Source: an uncultured Hymenobacter sp. | GTDB lineage: Bacteria > Bacteroidota > Bacteroidia > Cytophagales > Hymenobacteraceae | DNA: 14,385 nucleotides | Reading direction: 5' to 3' | NCBI GenBank assembly: GCA_937871705.1 | Contig: CALMOO010000001.1 | Coordinates: 1,886-16,270 of the forward strand | Shown here: one piece after another, positions 6,088 to 12,441 of the stretch | Layout of the letters: the number at the start of each line of letters is the position of its first letter | How positions within the stretch are numbered: position 1 is the first letter of the stretch | Notes under the pieces: generated by a model | The model's input: only the letters and a program-made list of their open reading frames with translations | Databases searched by the model: none | What the model was told of the DNA's origin: nothing | Position numbers and translations under genes: made by a program

Positions 6088-6846
6088 ATGAACAAGCTTC
6101 AGAACAAAGTAGCCATTGTGACCGGTGCCGCGAAAGGAATCGGGGCAGCCATTGCTACCTATTTTGCCGCCGAAGGCGCCAGCGTAGTGGTAAACTATGC
6201 CTCCAGCAAAGAAAGCGCGGACAACGTGGTAAAAGCCATCACTGCGAGCGGCGGCACGGCCCTTGCCGTGCAAGCCGATGTATCGAACGAAGCCGATGTC
6301 GCCCGCCTGTTTGCCGAAACCAAGGCGGCGTTCGGCACCCTGGATATTTTGGTGAACAACGCGGTTTATCAGCAATTCCTGCCGCTTGACCAGGCCTCGG
6401 CCGAAAAGTTTCATCAGCATTTCAACGTCAATGTGTTGGGAGCGGTGCTGACCATGCAGGCCGCCGTGAACCTGTTTGGCGAGAAAGGTGGCACTATCCT
6501 CAACATCAGCTCGGGGGCCAGCAAATCACCGATGGCGGGCGTCTCGCTCTACTCGGCCACGAAAGCGGCCTTGGATGCCCTCACGATTGCGTTGGCGAAA
6601 GAGCTGGGGGCCAAAAACATCCGGGTCAATTCTATTTTGCCGGGCGCCACGGACACGGAAGGGGCCAGTGCGGCGGGCGTCACGACGGGCAGTGACTATG
6701 AAAAGATGTTTGTGGCCAATACTCCGCTGGGCCGCCGAGGTCAACCCGCCGACATTGCCAAAGCGGCCGTCTTCCTGGCGTCTGACGAGGCTGCCTGGAT
6801 TACGGGCGAGCAGCTTGCCGTGTCGGGGGGCATGTATGGTTTTTAA
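6088..6846 (+). CDS. Short-chain dehydrogenase/reductase (SDR2) with altered NNAG motif
   Basis: A 252-residue classical SDR, FabG/glucose-dehydrogenase-like in overall pattern. It has the cofactor motif TGAAKGIG (12-19), D64-V65, and catalytic N115, S142, Y155 and K159. The usual NNAG after strand 4 reads NNAV here (N90-V93), and the following residues, YQQF, are also unusual. The close paralogue SDR3 keeps NNAG, so this is a change in this copy rather than a family trait. Over the first 190 residues I count about 130 identities with SDR3 in an ungapped hand alignment. The gene lies 53 nt after SDR1 and 37 nt before the small reductase on the same strand, so all three are probably co-transcribed. 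The reaction is NAD(P)H-linked carbonyl/alcohol interconversion; the substrate is unknown, and the Val substitution may alter cofactor or substrate fit. Confidence 0.94.
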   Translation: MNKLQNKVAIVTGAAKGIGAAIATYFAAEGASVVVNYASSKESADNVVKAITASGGTALAVQADVSNEADVARLFAETKAAFGTLDILVNNAVYQQFLPLDQASAEKFHQHFNVNVLGAVLTMQAAVNLFGEKGGTILNISSGASKSPMAGVSLYSATKAALDALTIALAKELGAKNIRVNSILPGATDTEGASAAGVTTGSDYEKMFVANTPLGRRGQPADIAKAAVFLASDEAAWITGEQLAVSGGMYGF

Positions 6847-6883
6847 AAAGATTAACCAAGTGGACCAATAGGTCGTTTTCATC

Positions 6884-7507
6884 ATGAGTAACGTAGAAAA
6901 CAATGCACCGAGCTATGCCATTATCGGCTTCGGGAAGATTGGCCAGGCCCTGGCCAAGGCGTTTACCCGCAAGGGCCTCGCAGTAGCCGTGGCCACCACC
7001 CGCGACCCGCAAAGCTTTGCTGCCGAGGCCGCCGCGATTGGGCCTGAGGTCATTGCCACCACCCTGGCGGAAGCTGTCAAGGCCGACATCCTCTTTTTGG
7101 CGGTCCGTTTCGAAGCGCACCCCACTGTTGCCCAGGCGCTGCCCACTTGGCAGGGAAAGACTATCGTCGATGTAACCAATGCCTACGGCATACCCCTGGA
7201 GCAATTAGGCGGACAGCCTTCCGCTCACGTCGTCGCGCAGGCCTTCCCGGGCGGTAGCCTAGTGAAGGGCTTCAACCATTTAGGCGCGGCTATCCTGGGC
7301 CAAGACCCGGCCGTACAGGGTGGCCGGCGCGTGGTATTTCTGGCGAGTGACGAGGACGACGCAGCTGGGCAGATTGGAGCACTGGCGGAAAAGCTCGGTT
7401 TTTCACCCGTCCAGCTCGGGGGGCTTTCGGAAGGTGGCCGGCTGGTGCAGGCGCACGGAAACAGCTGGGGTCACTTGATATTTAAGGACCTGGTCCATTT
7501 CAAATAA
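6884..7507 (+). CDS. NADPH-dependent F420-reductase-like / NADP-binding oxidoreductase
   Basis: A 207-residue single-domain Rossmann protein of the COG2085 / F420_oxidored (PF03807) group. The N-terminal dinucleotide motif is GFGKIG (15-20) after strand YAII. The second strand ends in TTRDP (38-42), where Thr/Arg typically grip the 2'-phosphate of NADP. ILFLAV (69-74) and TIVDVTNAYG (93-102) are the next core strands. FPGGSLVKGFNHLGA (121-135) corresponds to the KAFN-type segment of the family. Bacteroidota are not known as F420 producers, so this protein probably reduces another acceptor, perhaps a flavin or a small carbonyl, or hands NADPH equivalents to a neighbouring step. It is the last gene of the SDR1-SDR2 operon, 37 nt after SDR2, and a strong intrinsic terminator follows 57 nt later. 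Family confident, reaction uncertain. Confidence 0.88.
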   Translation: MSNVENNAPSYAIIGFGKIGQALAKAFTRKGLAVAVATTRDPQSFAAEAAAIGPEVIATTLAEAVKADILFLAVRFEAHPTVAQALPTWQGKTIVDVTNAYGIPLEQLGGQPSAHVVAQAFPGGSLVKGFNHLGAAILGQDPAVQGGRRVVFLASDEDDAAGQIGALAEKLGFSPVQLGGLSEGGRLVQAHGNSWGHLIFKDLVHFK

Positions 7508-7564
7508 TGAATCGGGCGCGTAACCTTCACTGCGCGCCTGCCTGGCGGGCAAAAGAAATAAGGC

Positions 7565-7599
7565 AAGGGCCCCGCACGGATTTTCCAGCGGGGCTTTTT
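7565..7599 (+). terminator. Intrinsic terminator after the SDR1-SDR2-reductase operon
   Basis: GCCCCGC (7569-7575) pairs with GCGGGGC (7588-7594) across a 12-nt loop, followed at once by TTTTT (7595-7599). The AAGG before the stem can pair with the T-run to lengthen it. It lies 57 nt beyond the reductase stop and is well formed. Confidence 0.85.
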
Positions 7600-7864
7600 G
7601 CTTACGCAGGGGCTGGAGAAGACGGCATGGCCAATAAACCTGCCTGTCCTAGTACTTCTTGGGTAAAAGAAAGGAAACAGCTAGTCTGATAGGGGCCTCT
7701 TTGCTTGCTTTTGTTCCGTTATCTACTGTCTGGTATAACTCTATTCTTGGAATAAGTGCGGATTTTGGCTCTGCCGGCCGTTGCTCCAGGCGTGGTACTG
7801 TTCCTTTTAAACCTTGTTATCGCTGTTGACCTTCAGTTGAAGATAACCTCCAAAAGAAGGTGCC

Positions 7865-8095
7865 ACGCAAACGACTCAGAAAACCTGCGTTTCTAAGTCG
7901 TTTGCGTACTGTAAGTAAGGCTTTAAAATACGGTCGTTTTTTGGCGGGCAGTGGCCGCGGACAGCATGGTCTTGTGGGCACCGGCCCGGCCGTGGGTGCC
8001 CACGTGGCACATCCTGCAACTTCTGCTGATTGGTCTTTTTCACGCTAGTAAGCTGATTATATACGCGGTCCTTCCTCTCGGAAGGACCGTTTTTT
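7865..8095 (+). ncRNA. Candidate structured RNA ending at an intrinsic terminator
   Basis: This sits in a gene-poor stretch (7600-8413) where no frame gives a convincing protein. Three strong hairpins follow one another. The first pairs 7865-7882 with 7890-7907 (18-nt arms, one mismatch, 7-nt loop). The second pairs GTGGGCACC (7974-7982) with GGTGCCCAC (7995-8003). The third is the intrinsic terminator at 8066-8095. Because an independent terminator already closes the upstream operon at 7599, this second one must serve another transcript, and no coding frame accounts for it. No exact TAnnTTTG box was found upstream, so the 5' end is a guess. It may be a small RNA, or a relic of a mobile element. 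No known RNA family is recognised. Confidence 0.35.
8066..8095 (+). terminator. Strong intrinsic terminator with no assigned gene
   Basis: CGGTCCTTCC (8066-8075) and GGAAGGACCG (8080-8089) form a perfect 10-bp stem with a TCTC loop, followed by six T. It is the best-formed terminator in the window, yet no credible plus-strand gene lies in the 465 nt between it and the terminator at 7599. From 8096 to 8413, before SDR3, I see no gene, only an ACTGCGC/GCGCAGT dyad (8276-8282 and 8304-8310). Confidence 0.9.
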
Positions 8096-8413
8096 ATTTC
8101 CCGCCTGCCCGAGGCCAGTCGATGAAGCTGCGGCAACTGGTGGCCGGGCGCTTGCAGCAAGAGGGGCAAATTCGGTGACAAATGTCCTCGTTTTGCCCCC
8201 CGAGGCCCCGCCAATTTTGCCTTATCAAATGGCCGCGCCAGGGTGCGGTCATCCGGTGAAAAACCTGGCTGGGCCACTGCGCAGGACCGGTATACTCCCT
8301 GTGGCGCAGTTGACTTACTTCACCCGCACGCCTTTCTCTAAGCCCAAGAGCGTCTCAACTACCTCCCGACCCAACGAACTGGCTGGGAAGGTCATTTTCT
8401 CACCTAAGCAACA

Positions 8414-9169
8414 ATGAACAAACTACAAAACAAAGTCGCCGTCGTTACCGGAGCCTCCAAAGGCATCGGAGCAGCCATTGCCACCTTTTATGCCGCTGAA
8501 GGCGCTAAGGTGGTGGTAAACTACGCCGCCAGCAAGGACGGGGCTGACCGCGTGGTGCAAGCCATTACCGCCCAGGGCGGCACCGCCCTTGCCGTGCAAG
8601 CCGATGTGTCGAAGGAAGCCGAGGTACGCCGGCTGTTCCAAGAAACCGAACGGACATTCGGCACCTTGGATATCCTGGTCAACAACGCGGGCGTGTACTG
8701 CTACGAACCAATTGAGAACGTCTCCCGGGAGACATTCCATCAGCACTTTAACCTCAACGTGTTGGGGTCTATTCTGACCATTCAGGAATCGCTGAAGCTA
8801 TTTGGCGCTACCGGCGGCACCATCCTCAATATCAGTTCGGAGGCCGGTAGAACGCCGCTGCCCACCGGGGCGGTGTATTCGGCGTCCAAAGCCGCCTTGG
8901 ATGCCCTAACCACGGCCTTGTCGAAGGAATTCAGCGGCCGCAACATCCGCATTAATTCGATTTTGCCGGGCGTGGTGGATACGGAAGGGTCGCGCAGGGG
9001 CGGCTTTATCGGCAGTGAGGCAGAAACCCGCTTAGTGGCGACGACACCCTTGGGCCGTACGGGGCAGCCGGAGGATATAGCGAAAGTGGCTGTGTTTCTG
9101 GCGTCGGAGGATGCGGCCTGGATTACAGGGGAGAAAATAGCCGTTTCCGGCGGCATTTACGGGCTGTAA
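8414..9169 (+). CDS. Short-chain dehydrogenase/reductase (SDR3), paralogue of SDR2
   Basis: A 251-residue classical SDR with all expected elements: TGASKGIG (12-19), D64, NNAG (90-93), catalytic N115, S142, Y155 and K159, and a FabG-like GRTGQPEDIAKVAVFLAS segment near the C-terminus. It is about two-thirds identical to SDR2 over the first 190 residues with no gap, shares the opening MNKLQNKVA, and keeps the Gly that SDR2 has lost. The two therefore descend from one duplicated gene, now separated by the small reductase and 0.8 kb of non-coding DNA. It starts a second two-gene unit with SDR4 (28-nt gap from its stop to the SDR4 ATG). No TAnnTTTG box is obvious upstream, so its promoter is unclear. 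NAD(P)(H)-linked alcohol/carbonyl chemistry is expected; substrate unknown. Confidence 0.95.
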   Translation: MNKLQNKVAVVTGASKGIGAAIATFYAAEGAKVVVNYAASKDGADRVVQAITAQGGTALAVQADVSKEAEVRRLFQETERTFGTLDILVNNAGVYCYEPIENVSRETFHQHFNLNVLGSILTIQESLKLFGATGGTILNISSEAGRTPLPTGAVYSASKAALDALTTALSKEFSGRNIRINSILPGVVDTEGSRRGGFIGSEAETRLVATTPLGRTGQPEDIAKVAVFLASEDAAWITGEKIAVSGGIYGL

Positions 9170-9197
9170 CATCTAGCAACACAACTTATTGAGCACC

Positions 9198-10106
9198 ATG
9201 GAACAGACTAATAACAACGGCGCCTTACAAGTGCCTATCGGCTCGGGGTTTACGGCCGCCTCCACCGCCAGTGAGGTTCTCCAGGGCCTGAACCTGGCCG
9301 GCAAAGTGTCCATCATCACGGGCGGGTACACGGGCATTGGCTTGGAAACCACCAAAACACTGGCCGCGGCCGGCGCCACTGTCATCGTGCCGGCCCGCAG
9401 CCTGGGCAAGGCCCGGGAAAACCTGCGCGGCATGGCCAACGTGGAGTTGGCCGAGCTGGATTTACTAAATCCCGACTCCATCGACGCCTTTGCCACGAGC
9501 TTCCTGGCGTCTGGCCAGCCGCTGCACCTACTCATCCACAACGCGGGCATCATGTTCGTGCCCTTGCGCCGCAACAACCGGGGGACGGAGTCGCAGTTAG
9601 CTACCAACTATTTAGCGCCGTTTCAGCTGACGGCCCGCTTGTGGGAGGCGCTCAAAGCTGCACAGGGTGCCCGCGTGGTAAACGTCTCCTCGCTTGGGCA
9701 CCAGTTTGGGCCGTTCGACTTTGAAGACCCCAACTTCGAGCACCACGACTACGACACCATGGCCGCCTATGGGCATTCGAAAACCGCGCTCAACCTGTTT
9801 GCATTGGAGCTGGACAATCGCGCCAAGGCCTTTGGCGTGCGCGCCTATTCCTTGCACCCCGGCAACATTTGGGGCACCGAGCTGCTGCGGGACCCCCCCC
9901 TGGAAATACTGCAGCAGTTCGGCTTTTATGATGACGAAGGCAAGGAGGTGCTGGAAGTTATTGCCGCGCTGAAAACCATTCCGCAGGGGGCCGCTACTAC
10001 GGTGTGGTGCGCAACGAGCCCCTTGCTGAATGACCGCGGCGGGGTGTATTGCGAGGACGTGGATGTAGCGTCCTTAGCGCTGGGGGGGGATTCTCCGCAG
10101 GCGTGA
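9198..10106 (+). CDS. Short-chain dehydrogenase, WWOX/retinol-dehydrogenase-like (SDR4), C-terminus frameshifted
   Basis: The ATG at 9198 is chosen over a TTG at 9189, giving 302 residues. An N-terminal extension of about 35 residues precedes the SDR core: TGGYTGIG (41-48), HNAG (114-117), the VNVSS strand with Ser164/Ser165, and YGHSK with Tyr191 and Lys195. The 26-residue gap between Ser and Tyr, with its DFEDPNFEHHDYD insert, is typical of the retinol-dehydrogenase/WWOX-like SDR branch, which is diverged from the other four SDRs here. The frame runs through eight G (10082-10089), then reads DSPQA and stops at TGA. Another frame just beyond gives a sequence that looks like the missing family C-terminus, ending at 10210. 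The listed product is therefore probably a truncated version of a 337-residue enzyme. Confidence 0.9.
   Translation: MEQTNNNGALQVPIGSGFTAASTASEVLQGLNLAGKVSIITGGYTGIGLETTKTLAAAGATVIVPARSLGKARENLRGMANVELAELDLLNPDSIDAFATSFLASGQPLHLLIHNAGIMFVPLRRNNRGTESQLATNYLAPFQLTARLWEALKAAQGARVVNVSSLGHQFGPFDFEDPNFEHHDYDTMAAYGHSKTALNLFALELDNRAKAFGVRAYSLHPGNIWGTELLRDPPLEILQQFGFYDDEGKEVLEVIAALKTIPQGAATTVWCATSPLLNDRGGVYCEDVDVASLALGGDSPQA
10082..10089 (+). repeat. G8 homopolymer at the SDR4 frameshift point
   Basis: Eight consecutive G lie in the 3' part of SDR4. With eight, the frame ends at 10106; with nine (or six) it continues to TAG at 10208-10210. Such runs are sites of slipped-strand change, of ribosomal or polymerase slippage, and of sequencing error. 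Confidence 0.9.
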
Positions 10107-10210
10107 AGTCGGCCGGCGTCATGCCCTATTCCGTCGATGCCGCCGTGGCGAAACGGCTGTGGTCCTTATCCGAAGAGCTGACCGGCATCCGCTTCGACAC
10201 CACGCCGTAG
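10090..10210 (+). pseudogene. Out-of-frame C-terminal tail of SDR4
   Basis: In the frame reached by adding one G to the G8 run, the sequence reads FSAGVKSAGVMPYSV, then a helix AAVAKRLWSLSEELTGIRF, and TAG at 10208-10210. A Pro-Tyr turn followed by an amphipathic KRLWxLSEELTG helix is what I expect at the C-terminus of this SDR branch, where the last residues pack over the substrate pocket. The tail stop abuts the stop of the convergent crp-like gene (10211-10213) with no gap, which also supports this as the original 3' end. Recognition of the tail is from memory of the family, not from an alignment. Confidence 0.7.
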
Positions 10211-10789
10211 CTAGTACAACCCGGTGTGCTTGCGGATGCGGCTGAGCGTTTCGCGTGATACGCCCAAGTACGAGGCAATCAGGTGCAGCGGCATGCGCCG
10301 GTAGAAATCCGGAAAAGCCGCCACAAAGGCTTGGTAACGCGCTTCGGCGGTGTGGCTGATGGCCGCGTAGAGCCGGTTTACCTGGGCGTCGAGGTTGCGG
10401 CCCGCCAGTTGGTTTTCCAGCGCGTTGAAAGCCGGCACTTCCCGCTTCACTCGGTCCCAGCTTTCTTTGGACCACAGCAGCACCTGCGTGTCTTCCAGCG
10501 CGTCGATGGCTCCGACGGAGGGCTGCCCGGTCCGAAAGCTTTCGGCGTCGGTAATCCACCAGTTCTCAATAGCAAAGCGTAGGATGTGCTCCTCGGCCTG
10601 CTCGTCGGTGCGGTACAGACGTAGGGAACCACGGATGACAAAGGCAATGTAGTGGCATACTTCTCCGCTGCGTACCAGGAACTGGTGGCGCTTAAGCTTC
10701 CGGGTAATGGCCGCCGCTTCGAGCTGCTCCAAATCGGCGTCGGTAAACGCGGCTTTCGGCGTCAGGTAGTTGCGAAACGCTTCAACCAT
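10211..10789 (-). CDS. Crp/Fnr-family transcriptional regulator
   Basis: A 192-residue Crp/Fnr-type regulator common in Bacteroidota. The N-terminal cyclic-nucleotide-binding-like beta-roll spans about 15-115, with FLVRSGEVCHYIAFVIRGSLRLY (37-59) in the position of the first roll strands. A dimer helix follows (about 116-145). The C-terminal helix-turn-helix is at about 166-188 (MPLHLIASYLGVSRETLSRIRK). The residues that bind cAMP in E. coli CRP are not evident, and there is no Fnr-like cysteine cluster, so the effector is unknown. Proteins of this type often control a neighbouring oxidoreductase gene. Here the gene converges on SDR4, with the two stop codons directly adjacent if the SDR4 frameshift is corrected. 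It may regulate SDR3/SDR4 or SDR5, but no matched operators were found. Confidence 0.92.
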   Translation of the reverse strand: MVEAFRNYLTPKAAFTDADLEQLEAAAITRKLKRHQFLVRSGEVCHYIAFVIRGSLRLYRTDEQAEEHILRFAIENWWITDAESFRTGQPSVGAIDALEDTQVLLWSKESWDRVKREVPAFNALENQLAGRNLDAQVNRLYAAISHTAEARYQAFVAAFPDFYRRMPLHLIASYLGVSRETLSRIRKHTGLY

Positions 10790-11227
10790 AGCAATACAGG
10801 TAGGACATAGGTACTAGGTGCGCTAGGCGCACCACCGGGCTTGCGTGGGCCTAGTGGCACCAGCTGGCACAACGCGGGACTACGCCAGTCAGCCAGGTAA
10901 ACCGTAACGCCCAGGCGCGTGTTTGGCGTGCCCTTGGTTTGACCACGTCTGGCGGCTGGTTCGACCGGACTGCTCTATACACCCGCTAGCTCTGTCAGCC
11001 GCTAAGTCCCGTTTTGCCTCCGGCAAGCGGGTTGGTTTTGCGTCATCAAAAGGCAGAGGCAACCGACGTAAGTCCTATCGGAGGGTGCTTCTCCGGTAGG
11101 GCTTGCGAGCGCGGCAACCAGCCGCCGTGGCTACCACCAACAAATAGTTAACTCCAGCAGGCTTGCTTCAAGGGAGGCGGGGCTGGCTCTTTATGCCCTT
11201 TTTCCCCTATTTACTTTTTTACCCTTC
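10790..11227. other. 438-bp gene-free spacer with hairpins before SDR5
   Basis: No credible coding frame is seen on either strand. Three hairpins stand out. GGTGCGC (10817-10823) pairs with GCGCACC (10827-10833) around a 3-nt loop. Around 11008-11031 a CCCG...TTGCC arm pairs with GGCAA...CGGG with a small bulge, followed by a GT-rich run. A 14-bp stem with two G-U pairs joins 11070-11083 to 11091-11104. The spacer should also hold the promoters of the Crp-type gene and SDR5, but no exact TAnnTTTG box was found for either. Confidence 0.5.
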
Positions 11228-11995
11228 ATGAAATTACAAGGTAAAGTCGTCGTCGTAACCGGCGGCAACAGCGGCATTGGCTTTGGCATTGCTGAAGCAT
11301 TCAAAAACGAAGGTGCCATCGGCACCATCACCGGCCGAAACCAGGAAACACTGGACCAGGCCGTGCAGGAACTGGGAAGCGGCTTTATCAGCATATCAGG
11401 CGACGTAACCAAGCTGGAAGACCTAAAACGCGTGTTCCAGGCCACGGCTGAGCGGTTCGGCAAGATTGATACGCTCGTGGTAAACGCCGGCGGGGTAGTC
11501 GACGGCAGTCCCATGGCGTCCATCGTGGACGTCACTGAGGATAACTACGACCGGTATATGGACCTAAACCTGAAAAGCGCCTACTTCACGGTCCAGCAAG
11601 CCCTGCCGTATCTCAGCGACGGAGCTTCCATCATTCTAATTGGCTCGAGTGCCGCCCACCGGGCTGCCCCAGGCATGACCATCTACGCTGCGGCCAAAGC
11701 AGCGGTCATCTCCCTGGCGAAGGGCTTGTCGCTTGACTTGTTAGACCGGAAAATCCGTGTGAACACGCTCTCGCCGGGTTCCATCGACACCCCGGTCTTT
11801 GGCAAACTAGTGCCGCAGCCGCAGTTGGAACAGGTCAAGCAGGGATGGCGGGATTTGATTCCCCTGGGCCGCATGGGCCTGCCCGCGGAAATGGGTAAAA
11901 CCGCCGTTTTTCTGGCTTCGGATGACTCTTCGTTTATCGTGGGCACGGAAATCCTGGCCGACGGCGGCATGACCAACATTAGCCTGATGAACTAA
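11228..11995 (+). CDS. Short-chain dehydrogenase/reductase (SDR5), paralogue of SDR1
   Basis: A 255-residue classical SDR. Motifs are TGGNSGIG (11-18), D59, NAGG (86-89), catalytic N114, S140, Y153 and K157, and a C-terminal GRMGLPAEMGKTAVFLASDD block. Arg37 in TGRN again suggests NADP(H). Long shared stretches with SDR1 (GNSGIGFGIA, AFKNEGA, LPYL, GASIIL, AAHRA, GKTAVFLASDD) show these two are paralogues; SDR5 has a four-residue insert after the NAGG region. It is a single-gene unit: the Crp-type gene upstream is divergent, 438 bp away, and a terminator-like 14-bp hairpin follows the stop. The ATG at 11228 gives the same short N-terminus as the other SDRs (MKLQGK against MSKLQNK), so the start is secure. 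Substrate unknown. Confidence 0.95.
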   Translation: MKLQGKVVVVTGGNSGIGFGIAEAFKNEGAIGTITGRNQETLDQAVQELGSGFISISGDVTKLEDLKRVFQATAERFGKIDTLVVNAGGVVDGSPMASIVDVTEDNYDRYMDLNLKSAYFTVQQALPYLSDGASIILIGSSAAHRAAPGMTIYAAAKAAVISLAKGLSLDLLDRKIRVNTLSPGSIDTPVFGKLVPQPQLEQVKQGWRDLIPLGRMGLPAEMGKTAVFLASDDSSFIVGTEILADGGMTNISLMN

Positions 11996-12018
11996 TCGCT
12001 GCGGCCGTAAGCCATGCG

Positions 12019-12063
12019 AAACGGCAGTGGGCAGGCAATCAATTTGTCCGCCCACTGCCGTTT
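12019..12063. terminator. 14-bp perfect hairpin after SDR5
   Basis: AAACGGCAGTGGGC (12019-12032) is exactly complementary to 12050-12063, with a 17-nt loop, starting 24 nt after the SDR5 stop. The plus-strand arm ends in TTT only, so it is a moderate intrinsic terminator; A and T at the arm ends would let it work in both directions. Confidence 0.7.
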
Positions 12064-12148
12064 GCAGTATGCTTGGAGCTGAGTTGTATTTCTTGTGTTC
12101 TTGGCGGAGGGGGTATTAAGAAGAGCGTGATGAAATTTCTAAGTTTAG

Positions 12149-12241
12149 GTCATGTTGAGCGGAGTCGAGTCATCTATCTCTATTACTTCGTAAGGGCTCA
12201 TTCAACGAAGCAGTAGAAATAATGCGATTCCGCTCAGCAGG
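12149..12241. repeat. Decayed palindromic intergenic repeat (MITE-like)
   Basis: GTTGAGCGGA (12154-12163) pairs with TCCGCTCAGC (12229-12238) with one G-U, and CTATTACTTCGT (12180-12191) pairs with ACGAAGCAGTAG (12205-12216) with two G-U pairs. The outer unit begins GTCATGTTGAGCGGAGTCG. From memory this resembles a dispersed palindrome seen between genes in Hymenobacter and relatives (GTCATGCTGAGC... facing its own reverse complement), here degenerate in the middle and at the right end. The following 200 bp to 12441 hold no convincing gene. Confidence 0.55.
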
Positions 12242-12441
12242 CGCCACTAAGGCAGGCCATTGCTCCTGAAGCGCACCTAGATGGCAATTGAATAGGACTA
12301 AGTGAGCAGTGGGAGTAGTCGACGAGGGCGCTTCTTTCTGGGAATAGTTGAACAAAATAACGTGGCTTCTCGGAGTCTTGGAATAGTGACGGTTTTGCTT
12401 CTTGCAATTCCTTGTGACAAATAGCATTTAGCCGGATTAAG

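Noticed and set aside
7507..7689. 60-residue plus-strand frame after the reductase
   Set aside because: It runs straight through the intrinsic terminator at 7565-7599 and has no recognisable protein features.
7860..8048. 62-residue plus-strand frame ending 17 nt before the 8066 terminator
   Set aside because: It uses a GTG start, its first codons are dictated by the 18-nt hairpin, and its composition is not protein-like; a non-coding RNA fits better.
7876..8277. 133-residue minus-strand frame in the SDR2-SDR3 gap
   Set aside because: It crosses two hairpins and the terminator, has low-complexity composition and no recognised motif.
2498..10219. Shared 12-mer TAGCTAGTACAA near 2500 and at 10208
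   Set aside because: The second copy is fixed by two overlapping stop regions; two copies with no shared context look like coincidence.
12170..12427. 85-residue minus-strand frame
   Set aside because: Its C-terminal part is made by the palindromic repeat at 12149-12241; the internal similarity HVILFNYSQ / HLVLFNCHL is curious but no protein family is recognised.
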